Shown piece by piece: positions 51,414 through 60,743 of a stretch of DNA of 64,000 nucleotides (positions are counted from its first letter, which is position 1; each line of letters begins with the position of its first letter). This DNA is from an uncultured Lachnospiraceae bacterium. Lineage in GTDB: Bacteria > Bacillota > Clostridia > Lachnospirales > Lachnospiraceae. The notes under the pieces are model-generated. The model did no database searches and was not told the origin of the DNA. It was given only the letters and a program-made list of their open reading frames with translations. Position numbers and translations under genes: made by a program. The stretch is taken from contig CAJUDE010000037.1 in assembly GCA_910585295.1 (NCBI GenBank), positions 62,001 to 126,000 of the forward strand, given 5' to 3'.

Positions 51414-52291
51414 GACGTCCTGCTCCTTTTTACCGAATCAAAATATTCCAGCCCATACCCGCTTGGCCTGTTCGCTGTCAAAAATCCAATTATGGTATTT
51501 TTGGTTTCTTCAAAGGGGTCGGCTCCATCCTGGGAGGGTTCCTTTGTTTCTTTTTTTCCCTCTTCCTTACTATCTCCTAGCTGCCCTTCCCCTGAGCCTG
51601 GCGCTATGGCTTCCTGGCTGGCTGCATCTTTCTTTTCTGATGGGTTGTCTACAGCATCGCTATTTTTTTCCTTCACCTTCTCGGTGGCCTCTTCTTGCGT
51701 CTGGAGGTTTTGGTATTTTGCTGTTTTCGTAAATGCAATGTGGGCTTTCTGGATTCCCATCACTTTTTTCAGCAGCTTCTCTATCAGCCCAAGCTTTTTC
51801 TGCTCAGGGATTACCGGATTGTTGGAAACTTTTTTCAGCTCTGCCAGGAATCCACCCATTTTATTTAATTTCAGTTTATCCACATCTTCTTTGGTCTTGC
51901 AAGATTTTAATTGCTTTTTATAGGCTTCCTTTTCCTGCCGGATTTCTTGATATTCTTTGTAGGCCTCTGGGTTGCTTTGCTTTAGGTATTCCTCTTCTTC
52001 TGGGGTTAAGCCTTCCCCAGATTTCAATTTTGCATCAATGGACGCCATTTGGCTGCTCTCCCTCATCTTCTGGGCGTCTTCCCGATATTGCTTAATTTGG
52101 CGTACCATTGGGTCCATATCTGCCAGGCGTTTCTGCTGTTGGCGTTCTTTTCTCTCTATTTTTTTCTGGGTTTGCTGGCCCAAGCCCGAGATATGCAATT
52201 CTTTTTGCACTTTCCCTGATACGTTTACTTCAGGCTTTAGGTTCCCTGGCTTATCAAATTTATCCTGTGGCGCTGCTGATATCGTCAACAT
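51407..52291 (-). CDS. Uncharacterised charged, helical protein
   Basis: The 294-aa product is rich in Lys, Glu and Gln and almost wholly predicted helical, with no membrane segment. A basic N-terminal half (KKIERKERQQQKRLADMDPM, near residue 45) is followed by an EEEEYLKQSNPEAYKEYQ segment. The tail from about 210 is acidic and low complexity (PGSGEGQLGDSKEEGKKETK). No family recognised. ATG 52291 with AAAGGGGATGG upstream is preferred. Between degV and the HAD gene, all on one strand. Confidence 0.75.
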   Translation of the reverse strand: MLTISAAPQDKFDKPGNLKPEVNVSGKVQKELHISGLGQQTQKKIERKERQQQKRLADMDPMVRQIKQYREDAQKMRESSQMASIDAKLKSGEGLTPEEEEYLKQSNPEAYKEYQEIRQEKEAYKKQLKSCKTKEDVDKLKLNKMGGFLAELKKVSNNPVIPEQKKLGLIEKLLKKVMGIQKAHIAFTKTAKYQNLQTQEEATEKVKEKNSDAVDNPSEKKDAASQEAIAPGSGEGQLGDSKEEGKKETKEPSQDGADPFEETKNTIIGFLTANRPSGYGLEYFDSVKRSRTSC

Positions 52292-52320
52292 ATGCCCATC
52301 CCCTTTCAAACTCTTTCGCC

Positions 52321-53220
52321 CTAGTTTTCTGCTTTGCCTTGCGCTTTCCTCTTTGGCCTGCAGGAACAGCCAATGCCAAGGCCGCCCTGGCCGATATGGC
52401 AGGACACGCCCATGGAAAGGTGGTCGCTTAACACCTCCATGCCTGGGAACGCTTCCTGGATTTCCTTCAGCCACCCTTCCGTAGTTTCCTTAGAGGCGCT
52501 GGAAGCGGCAAGAAGGTATGCTTCCCCATTTTTATGCCATTCCCGGAACGTGGTTTCCAAGTCATGCTTCATAGCCTCTATCATTGTTTTCCTTGCCCGG
52601 GAAAACCCATGGCATTTCTTATAAGTGTCCAAAGTCCCTACATCAAACTTTAATACAGGTTTAATATTTAATACTGTCCCTAATGCAGCAGTGGCTGGGG
52701 AAATTCTCCCGCCCCGTTTTAAATGCTCCAGTGTTTCCACCCCTACATAAATTACCATTTTGTCCCTGGATCCCTCCAGGATTTCTTTGATTTCTGGCGC
52801 AGTGTAGCCTTCCGCTACCAGCTCTAGCGCATCCAATACCGAACGGTGCAGCGCGGTGGACACCCTTCCATTGTCAACCACAAAAACCTTGCCTTTATAG
52901 GGAGGCTCCTGCGCCATAGCCAAAGCGGCGGCGCAAGAGCCGCTTAGCCCGCTGCTGATAGGGATATAGACAATCTGCCCATAATCCTTAAGCCCTTTAT
53001 CCCACAATTCCATCACATCTGCCGGGGAAGGCTGGGACGTGGCAACTTCATTGCATGACCCAAGCTTCTGGAAAAATTCTTCCCTGGACAAATCCACATC
53101 TTCATAGTAACACTCATTGTCAAAGTAAAAAGGCATGGGCAGCACCATAATGCCAAGCTTTTTTGCCTGCTCTTGTGTAATGCCGCTATGGCTGTCTGTA
53201 ATCACTCCAATTTTTTTCAT
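52321..53220 (-). CDS. DegV family fatty-acid-binding protein
   Basis: DegV-type proteins (FakB-like) bind fatty acids and can present them to a kinase. The 299-aa product has IGVITDSHSGITQEQAKKLG at the start, TSQPSPADVMELW near 62, PISSGLSGSCAAALA near 88 and RGGRISPATAALGTVLNIKP near 170. Of two adjacent ATGs the second (53220) is 5 nt after AGGAGG, so I prefer it. It follows the rsuA-type gene with overlapping stop and start. Confidence 0.92.
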   Translation of the reverse strand: MKKIGVITDSHSGITQEQAKKLGIMVLPMPFYFDNECYYEDVDLSREEFFQKLGSCNEVATSQPSPADVMELWDKGLKDYGQIVYIPISSGLSGSCAAALAMAQEPPYKGKVFVVDNGRVSTALHRSVLDALELVAEGYTAPEIKEILEGSRDKMVIYVGVETLEHLKRGGRISPATAALGTVLNIKPVLKFDVGTLDTYKKCHGFSRARKTMIEAMKHDLETTFREWHKNGEAYLLAASSASKETTEGWLKEIQEAFPGMEVLSDHLSMGVSCHIGQGGLGIGCSCRPKRKAQGKAEN

Positions 53221-53222
53221 CA

Positions 53223-53939
53223 TTACCTCCTTATCTTTTGCAATTCTGTATCTGTCAATGGGCGGTATTCCCCGGGGCTTAAAGACTCATCCAGTTCCAA
53301 ACCTCCCATAGAAACACGTTTTAAACACAGAACCTCGTTCCCAACTGCCTCAAACATCCGTTTGACCTGGTGGAATTTCCCTTCTGTAACCGTAAGCTCC
53401 ACCTGTGCAGTGGGCAAGCCTTCCCCTGGCAGTGGGGCAAGCTTTGCCGGACGGGTTGGCTTTGCCTCCCCAATGTCGATCCCTTGGGCAAACTGTGCAA
53501 TGTCCTCTTCTGTTACAGGGTTCAATACTTCCGCATAATATGTCTTTGGGACATGCTTTCCAGGGGCAAGCAGGTTGTGGGACAAGGCGCCGTCATTCGT
53601 GATAAGGAGAAGCCCTTCTGTGTCTATATCCAGCCTGCCTACCGGAAACAAGCCTTTCCTCCTGTTCTCTGGAAAATAGTCCAGGACTGTCTTGTGGCAG
53701 TTGTCAGTAGTTGCGCTGACACAGCCTTTCGGTTTATAGAACAGATAATATTCATACTGCGCATATGGGATGCTTTGCCCTTGGAAGGACACAACATCTT
53801 CCCCTGGCGTTACTTTTTGTTCTGGGCCTGCTGAGAATTCCCCATTGACTGTTACCTGTTTTCTGCGAATGTGCTGTTTTACCTGGCTGCGGGTCCCAAC
53901 CCCCATATCTGCAAGGTATTTGTCAAGCCTGATTTGCAT
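53223..53939 (-). CDS. RsuA-type 16S rRNA pseudouridine synthase
   Basis: The 238-aa product has an N-terminal S4 domain (IRLDKYLADMGVGTRSQVKQ) and the RsuA/RluB motif VGRLDIDTEGLLLITNDG with the catalytic Asp. GKFHQVKRMFEAVG is near the end. The likely target is 16S rRNA U516, by homology to RsuA. Its final codons form the AGGAGG site of degV. Confidence 0.92.
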   Translation of the reverse strand: MQIRLDKYLADMGVGTRSQVKQHIRRKQVTVNGEFSAGPEQKVTPGEDVVSFQGQSIPYAQYEYYLFYKPKGCVSATTDNCHKTVLDYFPENRRKGLFPVGRLDIDTEGLLLITNDGALSHNLLAPGKHVPKTYYAEVLNPVTEEDIAQFAQGIDIGEAKPTRPAKLAPLPGEGLPTAQVELTVTEGKFHQVKRMFEAVGNEVLCLKRVSMGGLELDESLSPGEYRPLTDTELQKIRR

Positions 53940-53963
53940 ATCCTGCCCCTTTCCTTTCTGGTG

Positions 53964-54800
53964 TTATGTAAACTGATAATGCAACCGTTTTTTCTCCAGC
54001 CATTTCAATATCCAATATGGGTTTACGCTGAGTTCTTCCCCAGTTTCATCATTAATATAAATCCCAAGATGGAGGTGGACCGCAAATTTCCCAGTGGTCC
54101 CTTCCGCGCCATATCCACTGTCCCCCATAAAGCCCAGCAACTCCCCTGCTTTTACCACATCCCCTTCTTTGAACTCCCTGGCGTAGTCGTTGAGGTGGGC
54201 ATAATAAAAATATCCGCCGCTGGGGGAACGTATGCCAATACGGTATCCGCCTAATTTCAGCCATCCCACCTTTTCCACCGTGCCATCTGTGATGCTAAGG
54301 ACAGGGTAATGCCCACGCGCATTGAAAGACGCCATAATATCTGTCCCTTCATGCCCCCGGTTCCCGCCAAAGCTCCGGTCAAACATCCAGGAATTTTCAA
54401 AAGATACCACAATGGAGCTGTCGGCTTTTGACAACGGAATGGGGAAATATTCCAAATCTTCCCAAACTGCCTGTTCCGCCTTTGCCAGTTCCCTGGTTCT
54501 GGATGCCTGATATCCATACAATAGCTCTAGGTAACTGTCCAACTCCTTCTGCCCATCCTTTTCTGTGCATAGGTATCCAAGAAGGTAATCGTACCTGGAA
54601 TAGCCGGAATCTTTTTCATAACTGCAAAAAGACTCATACAACTCTGCCGGGACTTCCTGTTGGCGTAGGAGTTCTTTGGTATCTTCCCCAACCAAAAGAT
54701 GGGTGGCCTTCGCAACCTTCTGCAAACGCCCTATAAGCGTAGTGGCAAAGCAGACGGCTGCTGTAAGCGCCAATAACCATACCCATACCTGTTTTTTCAT
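53964..54800 (-). CDS. M23 family metallopeptidase, membrane-anchored
   Basis: The 278-aa product has an N-terminal membrane helix (VWVWLLALTAAVCFATTLIG) and a C-terminal LytM/M23 domain with zinc ligands in GNRGHEGTDI and AVHLHLGIYI. It probably cleaves peptidoglycan cross-bridges or acts as an envelope regulator. The middle is helical. It begins 11 nt after pepD. Confidence 0.92.
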   Translation of the reverse strand: MKKQVWVWLLALTAAVCFATTLIGRLQKVAKATHLLVGEDTKELLRQQEVPAELYESFCSYEKDSGYSRYDYLLGYLCTEKDGQKELDSYLELLYGYQASRTRELAKAEQAVWEDLEYFPIPLSKADSSIVVSFENSWMFDRSFGGNRGHEGTDIMASFNARGHYPVLSITDGTVEKVGWLKLGGYRIGIRSPSGGYFYYAHLNDYAREFKEGDVVKAGELLGFMGDSGYGAEGTTGKFAVHLHLGIYINDETGEELSVNPYWILKWLEKKRLHYQFT

Positions 54801-54811
54801 ATTCTCCTTTA

Positions 54812-56263
54812 CTACTTAGAACGTTTTAAAAATTCTAGAATTAATTTCCAGACTTTTTGTGTGGAGGAAATGCTTAAGCGTTCCTTTGGCGTATGGATAT
54901 CATAATTATTTGGGCCAAAGGAGATACAGTCAAGCCCTTCGATTTTCCCTGAGAAAATCCCGCATTCCAACCCTGCATGGATTGCCTGCAATTTTGGCTC
55001 CTCCTGGAATAAATCCCTGTAAGTTTCCGCCATCAGTTCCCGCATAGGGGAATTCGCCTGGTATTCCCAGGCAGGGTAATCCCCCTTCACCACGACTTCC
55101 CCTCCCAAAAATTCCGTAATAAAAATAAGCTGTCCTGTCAATTCATATTTCCTGCTGGTTACGCTGCTCCTTACGGAAAAACACAGCAGGCATGTATCTT
55201 CCTCTAGTTTAAGGATTCCTGGGTTTAAAGATGTCTCCACTAACCCGTCAATGTCTGAACTCATATGCTGCACGCCCCAGGGCATGGTACGGAGCATAAA
55301 TAAAACCTTTATCAAAGAGGGGGCATCCAACGCCTTTACAGATTTCTCCCCTAAGCTATTGCAGCATACCTGGACCCCTGGGTCAGACCCTTGGTATTCA
55401 TGTTTTAAAACTTGATTTAATATTTCAATTTTATCTATCAATTCCTGGCTTTTCGTTTCTTTTGGAAGCAAAATGGCAGCCGTCGCCTCCCTGGGGATAG
55501 CGTTGTCCTTTAAACCTCCAAAAAGAGCGGTAAGGGAAAATGGAAGCGCTTGGTGGATTTCATACAGCACCCTTCCAAGAAGCATCACGGCATTCCCGCG
55601 CTCTTTATGGATTTCACTGCCGGAATGCCCACCCTGCAGCCCTGCCACTTTAATTTCGTAAAGGCTGCCTTCTTCCTGTATCCATGAAACAGGGATTTGG
55701 CAATCGGCCTGAAGCCCCCCTGCGCAGCTAGTAAGGAAAATCCCTTCTTCGTCGGAATCAATGTTTAACAGTTTTTTCCCTTTCAGCATAGACAGGTCAA
55801 TGGACTGTGCGCCCAACAAGCCAATTTCTTCATCCACAGTAAATACAGCCTCCAAAGGCGGGTGGGGCAGCGTGCCATCTTCTAAGATTGCCAGCATATA
55901 TGCCACTGCAATCCCATCGTCCCCGCCCAGGGTAGTCCCTTCTGCTTTTAAAAAATCGCCGTCTACATATAAGTTCAGGCCGTCCTTTTCAAAGTCAATC
56001 TCCACCTGGCTCTCTTTTTCACATACCATATCCATATGCCCCTGGAGTATCATTGGTTCTGATTTCTCATAGCCTTTTGACCCATCTTTAAAAATCACTA
56101 CATTGTTGTTTTCATCCTGAATCCATTTTAAATGATGTTCTTTCGCAAATGCCACGCAGTAGTCACTGATTAATTTTGTATTTCCGGAACCATGGGGGAT
56201 TTTGCTGATTTCCTCAAAAATTGCAAATACCCTGCTTGGTTCCAATTGACTGCAAACTCCCAT
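54812..56263 (-). CDS. pepD: Aminoacyl-histidine dipeptidase (PepD)
   Basis: This is an M20 metallopeptidase cleaving Xaa-His dipeptides such as carnosine. The 483-aa product has zinc ligands in LQGHMDMVCE (residue ~80), LGGDDGIAVA and VDEEIGLLGA, and the C-terminal HAGLECGIFSGK. AGGAGG lies before the ATG at 56263. It is divergent from ylbJ. Confidence 0.95.
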   Translation of the reverse strand: MGVCSQLEPSRVFAIFEEISKIPHGSGNTKLISDYCVAFAKEHHLKWIQDENNNVVIFKDGSKGYEKSEPMILQGHMDMVCEKESQVEIDFEKDGLNLYVDGDFLKAEGTTLGGDDGIAVAYMLAILEDGTLPHPPLEAVFTVDEEIGLLGAQSIDLSMLKGKKLLNIDSDEEGIFLTSCAGGLQADCQIPVSWIQEEGSLYEIKVAGLQGGHSGSEIHKERGNAVMLLGRVLYEIHQALPFSLTALFGGLKDNAIPREATAAILLPKETKSQELIDKIEILNQVLKHEYQGSDPGVQVCCNSLGEKSVKALDAPSLIKVLFMLRTMPWGVQHMSSDIDGLVETSLNPGILKLEEDTCLLCFSVRSSVTSRKYELTGQLIFITEFLGGEVVVKGDYPAWEYQANSPMRELMAETYRDLFQEEPKLQAIHAGLECGIFSGKIEGLDCISFGPNNYDIHTPKERLSISSTQKVWKLILEFLKRSK

Positions 56264-56313
56264 AATAACCTCCTGTTTTGGTATATTTATTTTATTGCTT
56301 CATACAATAAACT

Positions 56314-57240
56314 ATGAAAAAAATTGTATATATCATTGTCTTAATTGCGTTTTTAAGTTATATTTTAATATTTCCAGCCGAGGCTGTAAGCGCCGCCGCA
56401 GTCGGCTTAAACCTGTGGTTTGAGAAAATGCTGCCAACTTTGCTCCCCTTTGCCATCCTCTCTTACATATTAATCCATTCTGGAATCCTAGACAGCTTTG
56501 CCCAGGCGCTCCATTGCCTGCTCAAGCATGTATTCCCGGTTAGCAGCGCAGGCATCTACCCGCTTGTCGCCGGGCTGTTGTTTGGATTCCCCATGGGCAG
56601 CAAAATTACGGCAGACCTGGTAAGCGCAGGCAAAATGACAAAAGACGAAGGGCAACGGCTGTTTTGTGTCTGCAACAATATTAGCCCAATGTTTATTGCC
56701 AGCTTTATCTTAAACGACTGCCTGGGAAGGCCAGACTTAAGGGTTGCAACTTACCTAATCCTGTATACGCCGCCGCTTGCCCTGTATATGGCATTAAACA
56801 GAAACCGTTCCTTCTGCCCGCCAAAGGCTCCTGCCCTTTCCCTGAAATCTAAAAAAACGACATCCATGAGCTTTCAAATCATAGATGCCGGCATTATGAA
56901 CGGATTTGAAACATTGGCAAAACTTGGCGGCTACATTATTATTTTTGCAATCCTGGCGCAAATGTCCATGCTGCTGCCTGTACCAAGCCAAATTGGGAAA
57001 TGCCTAATCATTGGGTTTACAGAAATCACCAATGGTATTTCCTACACTGCCAGGCAGGGTATGGAATTTCAAATTGCATATCCGCTGATGGTGGCATATA
57101 CTGCTTTTGGCGGATTGTCAGGGTTTGCCCAGACAGCTTCTATGGTAAAAGAAGCTGGGTTCTCCATGGCCCCTTATTTCCTGATAAAAATTTTCCAGAC
57201 GATTTCGGCGGTCGCCCTGGCATTGCTCTTTCTCTGTTAA
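56314..57240 (+). CDS. ylbJ: YlbJ-like sporulation integral membrane protein
   Basis: The 308-aa protein has about eight membrane helices and the nucleoside-recognition (GATE-like) segment GLLFGFPMGSKITADLVSAG near residue 88-108 and CNNISPMFIAS near 129. YlbJ is needed for spore cortex formation in Bacillus. I see no ribosome site before ATG 56314, which is unusual. It is the only + strand gene in this half, divergent from pepD and converging on the next gene with a 3-nt gap. Confidence 0.9.
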   Translation: MKKIVYIIVLIAFLSYILIFPAEAVSAAAVGLNLWFEKMLPTLLPFAILSYILIHSGILDSFAQALHCLLKHVFPVSSAGIYPLVAGLLFGFPMGSKITADLVSAGKMTKDEGQRLFCVCNNISPMFIASFILNDCLGRPDLRVATYLILYTPPLALYMALNRNRSFCPPKAPALSLKSKKTTSMSFQIIDAGIMNGFETLAKLGGYIIIFAILAQMSMLLPVPSQIGKCLIIGFTEITNGISYTARQGMEFQIAYPLMVAYTAFGGLSGFAQTASMVKEAGFSMAPYFLIKIFQTISAVALALLFLC

Positions 57241-57243
57241 TAA

Positions 57244-57855
57244 CTATATTTCTGTAACCTGAAGCTCTGCGCTCTTGCCTCCCTCTGCCTTCGCCTGGGC
57301 AGAGTTTGGTTCTTCCACATCCGGGGACAGCTCCACACGGTTGGCGCTCACCAAATCGTAGCATTCCTGCAGGGAATGCAGCAGATTATCCGACCGAGCC
57401 TTTGTAGTCTCTATGGCATTGCCAATAATATCTTCCAGGCTCTTTAACACATTGTCTGTATATTGTATCGCCCCATAACGGATGTTGTTTGCATCATTTG
57501 TGGCATTGTCCAGAATCTCCTGGGCCTGGTTGGTGGCAATCAGCACCACTTCGTTCGCCTGGGCATACGCTTGCTGCATAATCTGGTGTTCGCTGATTAG
57601 CGCAGTAGTCTGCACTTCCGCCTGGGCGATAATGGCGTCCGCCTTTGCCTGGGCGTCTGCCAATATCCGTTCCTGGTTGCTGATTACCTTTTGGTAACGC
57701 TTGATTTCATCTGGCGTTTTCCTCCTAAGCTCTGACAGTAAATCTTCCAGTTCATCTTTGTTTACCACAATTTTTGTATTGGAAAGGGGCTGATATTTAC
57801 AGTTTTCAATATAGTCCTCTATCTCATCAATAATCTGCTCAATCCTGCTACTCAT
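57244..57855 (-). CDS. Coiled-coil protein, DivIVA/ATPase-subunit-like
   Basis: The 203-aa product is almost all helical, rich in Ala and Gln, with a long coiled coil from about residue 45 to 150 (ADAQAKADAIIAQAEVQTTA). It is conserved near coaD in clostridia and is sometimes labelled ATPase, although no nucleotide-binding motif is present. A scaffold role is possible. It follows coaD by 21 nt. Confidence 0.75.
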   Translation of the reverse strand: MSSRIEQIIDEIEDYIENCKYQPLSNTKIVVNKDELEDLLSELRRKTPDEIKRYQKVISNQERILADAQAKADAIIAQAEVQTTALISEHQIMQQAYAQANEVVLIATNQAQEILDNATNDANNIRYGAIQYTDNVLKSLEDIIGNAIETTKARSDNLLHSLQECYDLVSANRVELSPDVEEPNSAQAKAEGGKSAELQVTEI

Positions 57856-57876
57856 ATTATGTAACGCTCCTTATAT

Positions 57877-58353
57877 TCAGCTATATTTTGCATAAATCCT
57901 GTCTATAAGCCGCTCCGGTACAAAATGGGAAATATCCCCTCCATAGGAAGCAACCTCTTTTACGATTGTAGAGCTTAAATAGGCATATTCCAGGCTGGTG
58001 GTTAAAAATACAGTGTCAATCTGTGAATTTATAATCCGGTTTGTTTGGGCAATCTGAAGCTCATATTCAAAATCAGTGACTGCCCGAAGCCCACGGACGA
58101 TAACGGAAGCATCCACTTCCCTGGCATAATCAATCAAAAGCCCGTTGAAAGACGTAATCCTGATATTCGGGATGTGGCCCGATATCTCTTCTAACATACT
58201 AACACGTTCCTCCACAGAAAACAACGGATTTTTTGCACTATTAATTAAAATTGCCACTACCAGTTCGTCCACCATTTTTGCAGAACGCTCAATCATATCA
58301 ATGTGCCCGAAGGTCACCGGGTCAAAGCTGCCCGGGTAAATTGCTCTTTTCAT
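57877..58353 (-). CDS. coaD: Phosphopantetheine adenylyltransferase
   Basis: CoaD makes dephospho-CoA from phosphopantetheine and ATP. The 158-aa product has the nucleotidyltransferase motif YPGSFDPVTFGHIDMIERS and, near 90, RGLRAVTDFEYELQIAQ. GGGGGAG lies 5 nt before ATG. Its start overlaps the rsmD end by 32 nt, the usual rsmD-coaD coupling. Confidence 0.97.
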   Translation of the reverse strand: MKRAIYPGSFDPVTFGHIDMIERSAKMVDELVVAILINSAKNPLFSVEERVSMLEEISGHIPNIRITSFNGLLIDYAREVDASVIVRGLRAVTDFEYELQIAQTNRIINSQIDTVFLTTSLEYAYLSSTIVKEVASYGGDISHFVPERLIDRIYAKYS

Positions 58354-58924
58354 CTTTCTCCCCCATCGCCTGCTTTGTAAACCTCAAAAACACATGTTTA
58401 TTGGTTTTGTAAGCTTTTTCTCTTGTAATGGCATATCCCAACCCCTCTGCAGGTGATAACTCTGTATCCAAAGACGTCTCTACTACAATCAGGGAACTAT
58501 CCGTAATCAGGGATGATTTCGCCAATACTTGTAAAAGATTGAGTTCCAACCCTTTTCCATAAGGAGGGTCCATAAATACAAGTTCAAATGGCTCCTGCCC
58601 TTCCATACGGCTGATAGCCAGGGAAGCGTCCTGCAAAAGGAGCGTGCAGCGCTCAGACAGCTTTGTGAAGCGCATATTTTCTTCAATGCAGGACGCCGCT
58701 TTCTTATTGTTTTCTACAAATACCGCAGCCTTAGCCCCACGGCTTACGGCCTCAAGCCCCATTTGCCCAGTCCCTGCAAATAAATCCAGGAACCGGCATC
58801 CAGGCAATTCAGGGTTCAATATATTGAAAAGAGTCTCTTTTACCCGGTCCGTGGTGGGCCTGGTATCCATCCCGGGGACTGTCTTTAAAGGGAGCCTCCG
58901 GGCGCTTCCTGCTATTACCCTCAT
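58322..58924 (-). CDS. rsmD: 16S rRNA (guanine(966)-N2)-methyltransferase
   Basis: The 200-aa SAM-dependent enzyme has RVIAGSARRLPLKT at the start, the SAM loop FLDLFAGTGQMGLEAVSRGA near 45, and the catalytic MDPPYGKG near 122. Its ATG overlaps the cinA stop (ATGA). Confidence 0.96.
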   Translation of the reverse strand: MRVIAGSARRLPLKTVPGMDTRPTTDRVKETLFNILNPELPGCRFLDLFAGTGQMGLEAVSRGAKAAVFVENNKKAASCIEENMRFTKLSERCTLLLQDASLAISRMEGQEPFELVFMDPPYGKGLELNLLQVLAKSSLITDSSLIVVETSLDTELSPAEGLGYAITREKAYKTNKHVFLRFTKQAMGEKDEKSNLPGQL

Positions 58925-60168
58925 CCTTTCACCTCATCTAAAATTACTTTCCGAAGCAGTGTCAATGCATTTGCCACAGCATACTCCCTGATTTTGCTGC
59001 GGCTTCCACTGTATAGGTTTTTCTCTGTGTAAACGTTGCCTTTGCAGTAGCATCCTGTATATACAAGCCCTACTGGCTTCTCTTCTGTGCCGCCGCCAGG
59101 CCCTGCAATCCCGGTTACAGATATGCAGATGTCCGCGCCTGCAGCTTCTGCCCCTCCTTTTGCCATTTCTGCGGCAGTCTGCGGGCTGACTGCGCCATAA
59201 GCGGTTAAGGTTCCATGGGAAACCCCCAGCAGTTTTTCCTTTGCCTCATTGGAATAAGTGATATACCCTTCCTTTAGGCTTCCAGAAATCCCTGGGACAT
59301 TGACAAGCCTGCCGGCTAAAAGCCCGCCCGTGCAGGATTCTGCCGTTGCGACTGTAAGGCGGTGTTCCTCCAAAAGCCTTGCCACAGCCTGTTCTAACGT
59401 CACTAAAGGGTCGTCTGTGTACACACAATCCCCAAACCGGCGTTTCAACTCTTCTTCCACCGGGGCAATTAGGGAAAACGCCGCCTTTTCATCCTCTGCC
59501 TTGGCTGTGATGCGAAGATGCACTTCCCCTGTCTTGGCATAAGGGGCTACAGTTGGGTTCTGCTGCCCATTGATTAAGTCCAAAATTTTTGTCTCTGCAG
59601 CGCTCTCCCCTATCCCGCAAAGTTTTATCATTTTCGAGCAGATTATCTCAGGCTGCAGGCTGCGCAGGTATGGGTATACCTGCTCCTCAAACATAGGGAT
59701 TAACTCGTTTGGCGGCCCTGGAAGGAGGATCATGCGGGTATCCCCGTCCTCCATAATAATCCCTGGCGCCGTCCCATTAGGGTTATAAAGCACTTTGCAT
59801 CCTTGAGGCACCATGGCTTGCTTCCAGTTGTTTTCTGTAATGGCATGCCCGCGCTTTGCCATGCATGCTTCAATTTCTTCCCTTGCCCTCGCATCTTCCA
59901 CCAGCTCTTTGCCCATGGCTTCTGCCGCGGTTTCTTTTGTCAAATCATCCTGGGTAGGCCCAAGCCCCCCAGATAAGATAATCACATCCGAACGTTCCTT
60001 TGCCATATGGAGCAAATGCCCAAGCCGCCCGGCATTGTCCCCAACCACGCTTTGGTAATACATGGACAGGCCAAGCATCGCGCATTTTTCAGAAATAAAA
60101 GCTGCATTTGTATTCACGATATTTCCCAGCAATAGCTCTGTCCCTACACAAATTAATTCTACCGTCAT
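58921..60168 (-). CDS. cinA: CinA family competence/damage-inducible protein
   Basis: The 415-aa product fuses the MoaB/MoeA-like N-terminal domain (CVGTELLLGNIVNTNAAFIS, GGLGPTQDDLTKE) to the C-terminal NMN deamidase-type domain (VATAESCTGGLLAGRLVNVP, TGIAGPGGG). CinA recycles nicotinamide mononucleotide or related nucleotides. It lies between pgsA and rsmD. Confidence 0.95.
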   Translation of the reverse strand: MTVELICVGTELLLGNIVNTNAAFISEKCAMLGLSMYYQSVVGDNAGRLGHLLHMAKERSDVIILSGGLGPTQDDLTKETAAEAMGKELVEDARAREEIEACMAKRGHAITENNWKQAMVPQGCKVLYNPNGTAPGIIMEDGDTRMILLPGPPNELIPMFEEQVYPYLRSLQPEIICSKMIKLCGIGESAAETKILDLINGQQNPTVAPYAKTGEVHLRITAKAEDEKAAFSLIAPVEEELKRRFGDCVYTDDPLVTLEQAVARLLEEHRLTVATAESCTGGLLAGRLVNVPGISGSLKEGYITYSNEAKEKLLGVSHGTLTAYGAVSPQTAAEMAKGGAEAAGADICISVTGIAGPGGGTEEKPVGLVYTGCYCKGNVYTEKNLYSGSRSKIREYAVANALTLLRKVILDEVKG

Positions 60169-60200
60169 CGTTTCTCATCCTTCTCTCTTGTTCCAGGAAA

Positions 60201-60743
60201 TTATTTCTGTTCTTTCAGAACATCTTTGTTTTTGGCAATGTAATCAATCAATGACACCAAGGTAAGTATCAATGCAACATAAGTAACGATGGTTGCGCAG
60301 ATTTGATAGGCCCCATTGTCAAAATTTAAAATCAGCATCACTATCATGGCCATCTGGAATGTAGTTTTGAATTTCCCCCAATAGCTCGCTGCAATTACAA
60401 TCCCATTGTCGGAAGCAACCAGGCGGAAGCCGCTGATAATAAATTCCCGGCTGATAATGATAATGGATATCCATGCCGCAAGGCTTCCCTGGGAGGTCAA
60501 ACAGATCAATGCGGACGCTACCAGCAGTTTATCAGCTAAGGGGTCCATAAATTTCCCGAAATTTGTCACCAGCCCATACTTTCTTGCAATTTTCCCATCC
60601 AGCAAATCCGTAAGGCTCGCAATGACAAAAAGAACCACAGACGCGTACATTCCAGCTTCCCCTAATCCTGGAACCAGCATACATGCCACAAAGGGAATGA
60701 TTAAAACCATCCTTAATATTGTTAATTTATTTGGTAAATTCAT
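60201..60743 (-). CDS. pgsA: CDP-diacylglycerol-glycerol-3-phosphate 3-phosphatidyltransferase
   Basis: PgsA makes phosphatidylglycerophosphate. The 180-aa membrane protein has the CDP-alcohol motif: DLLDGKIARK, then GLVTNFGKFMDPLADK (Asp...Asp-Gly...Ala-Arg...Gly...Asp...Asp). ATG 60743 overlaps the rimO stop (ATGA). cinA follows. Confidence 0.96.
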   Translation of the reverse strand: MNLPNKLTILRMVLIIPFVACMLVPGLGEAGMYASVVLFVIASLTDLLDGKIARKYGLVTNFGKFMDPLADKLLVASALICLTSQGSLAAWISIIIISREFIISGFRLVASDNGIVIAASYWGKFKTTFQMAMIVMLILNFDNGAYQICATIVTYVALILTLVSLIDYIAKNKDVLKEQK

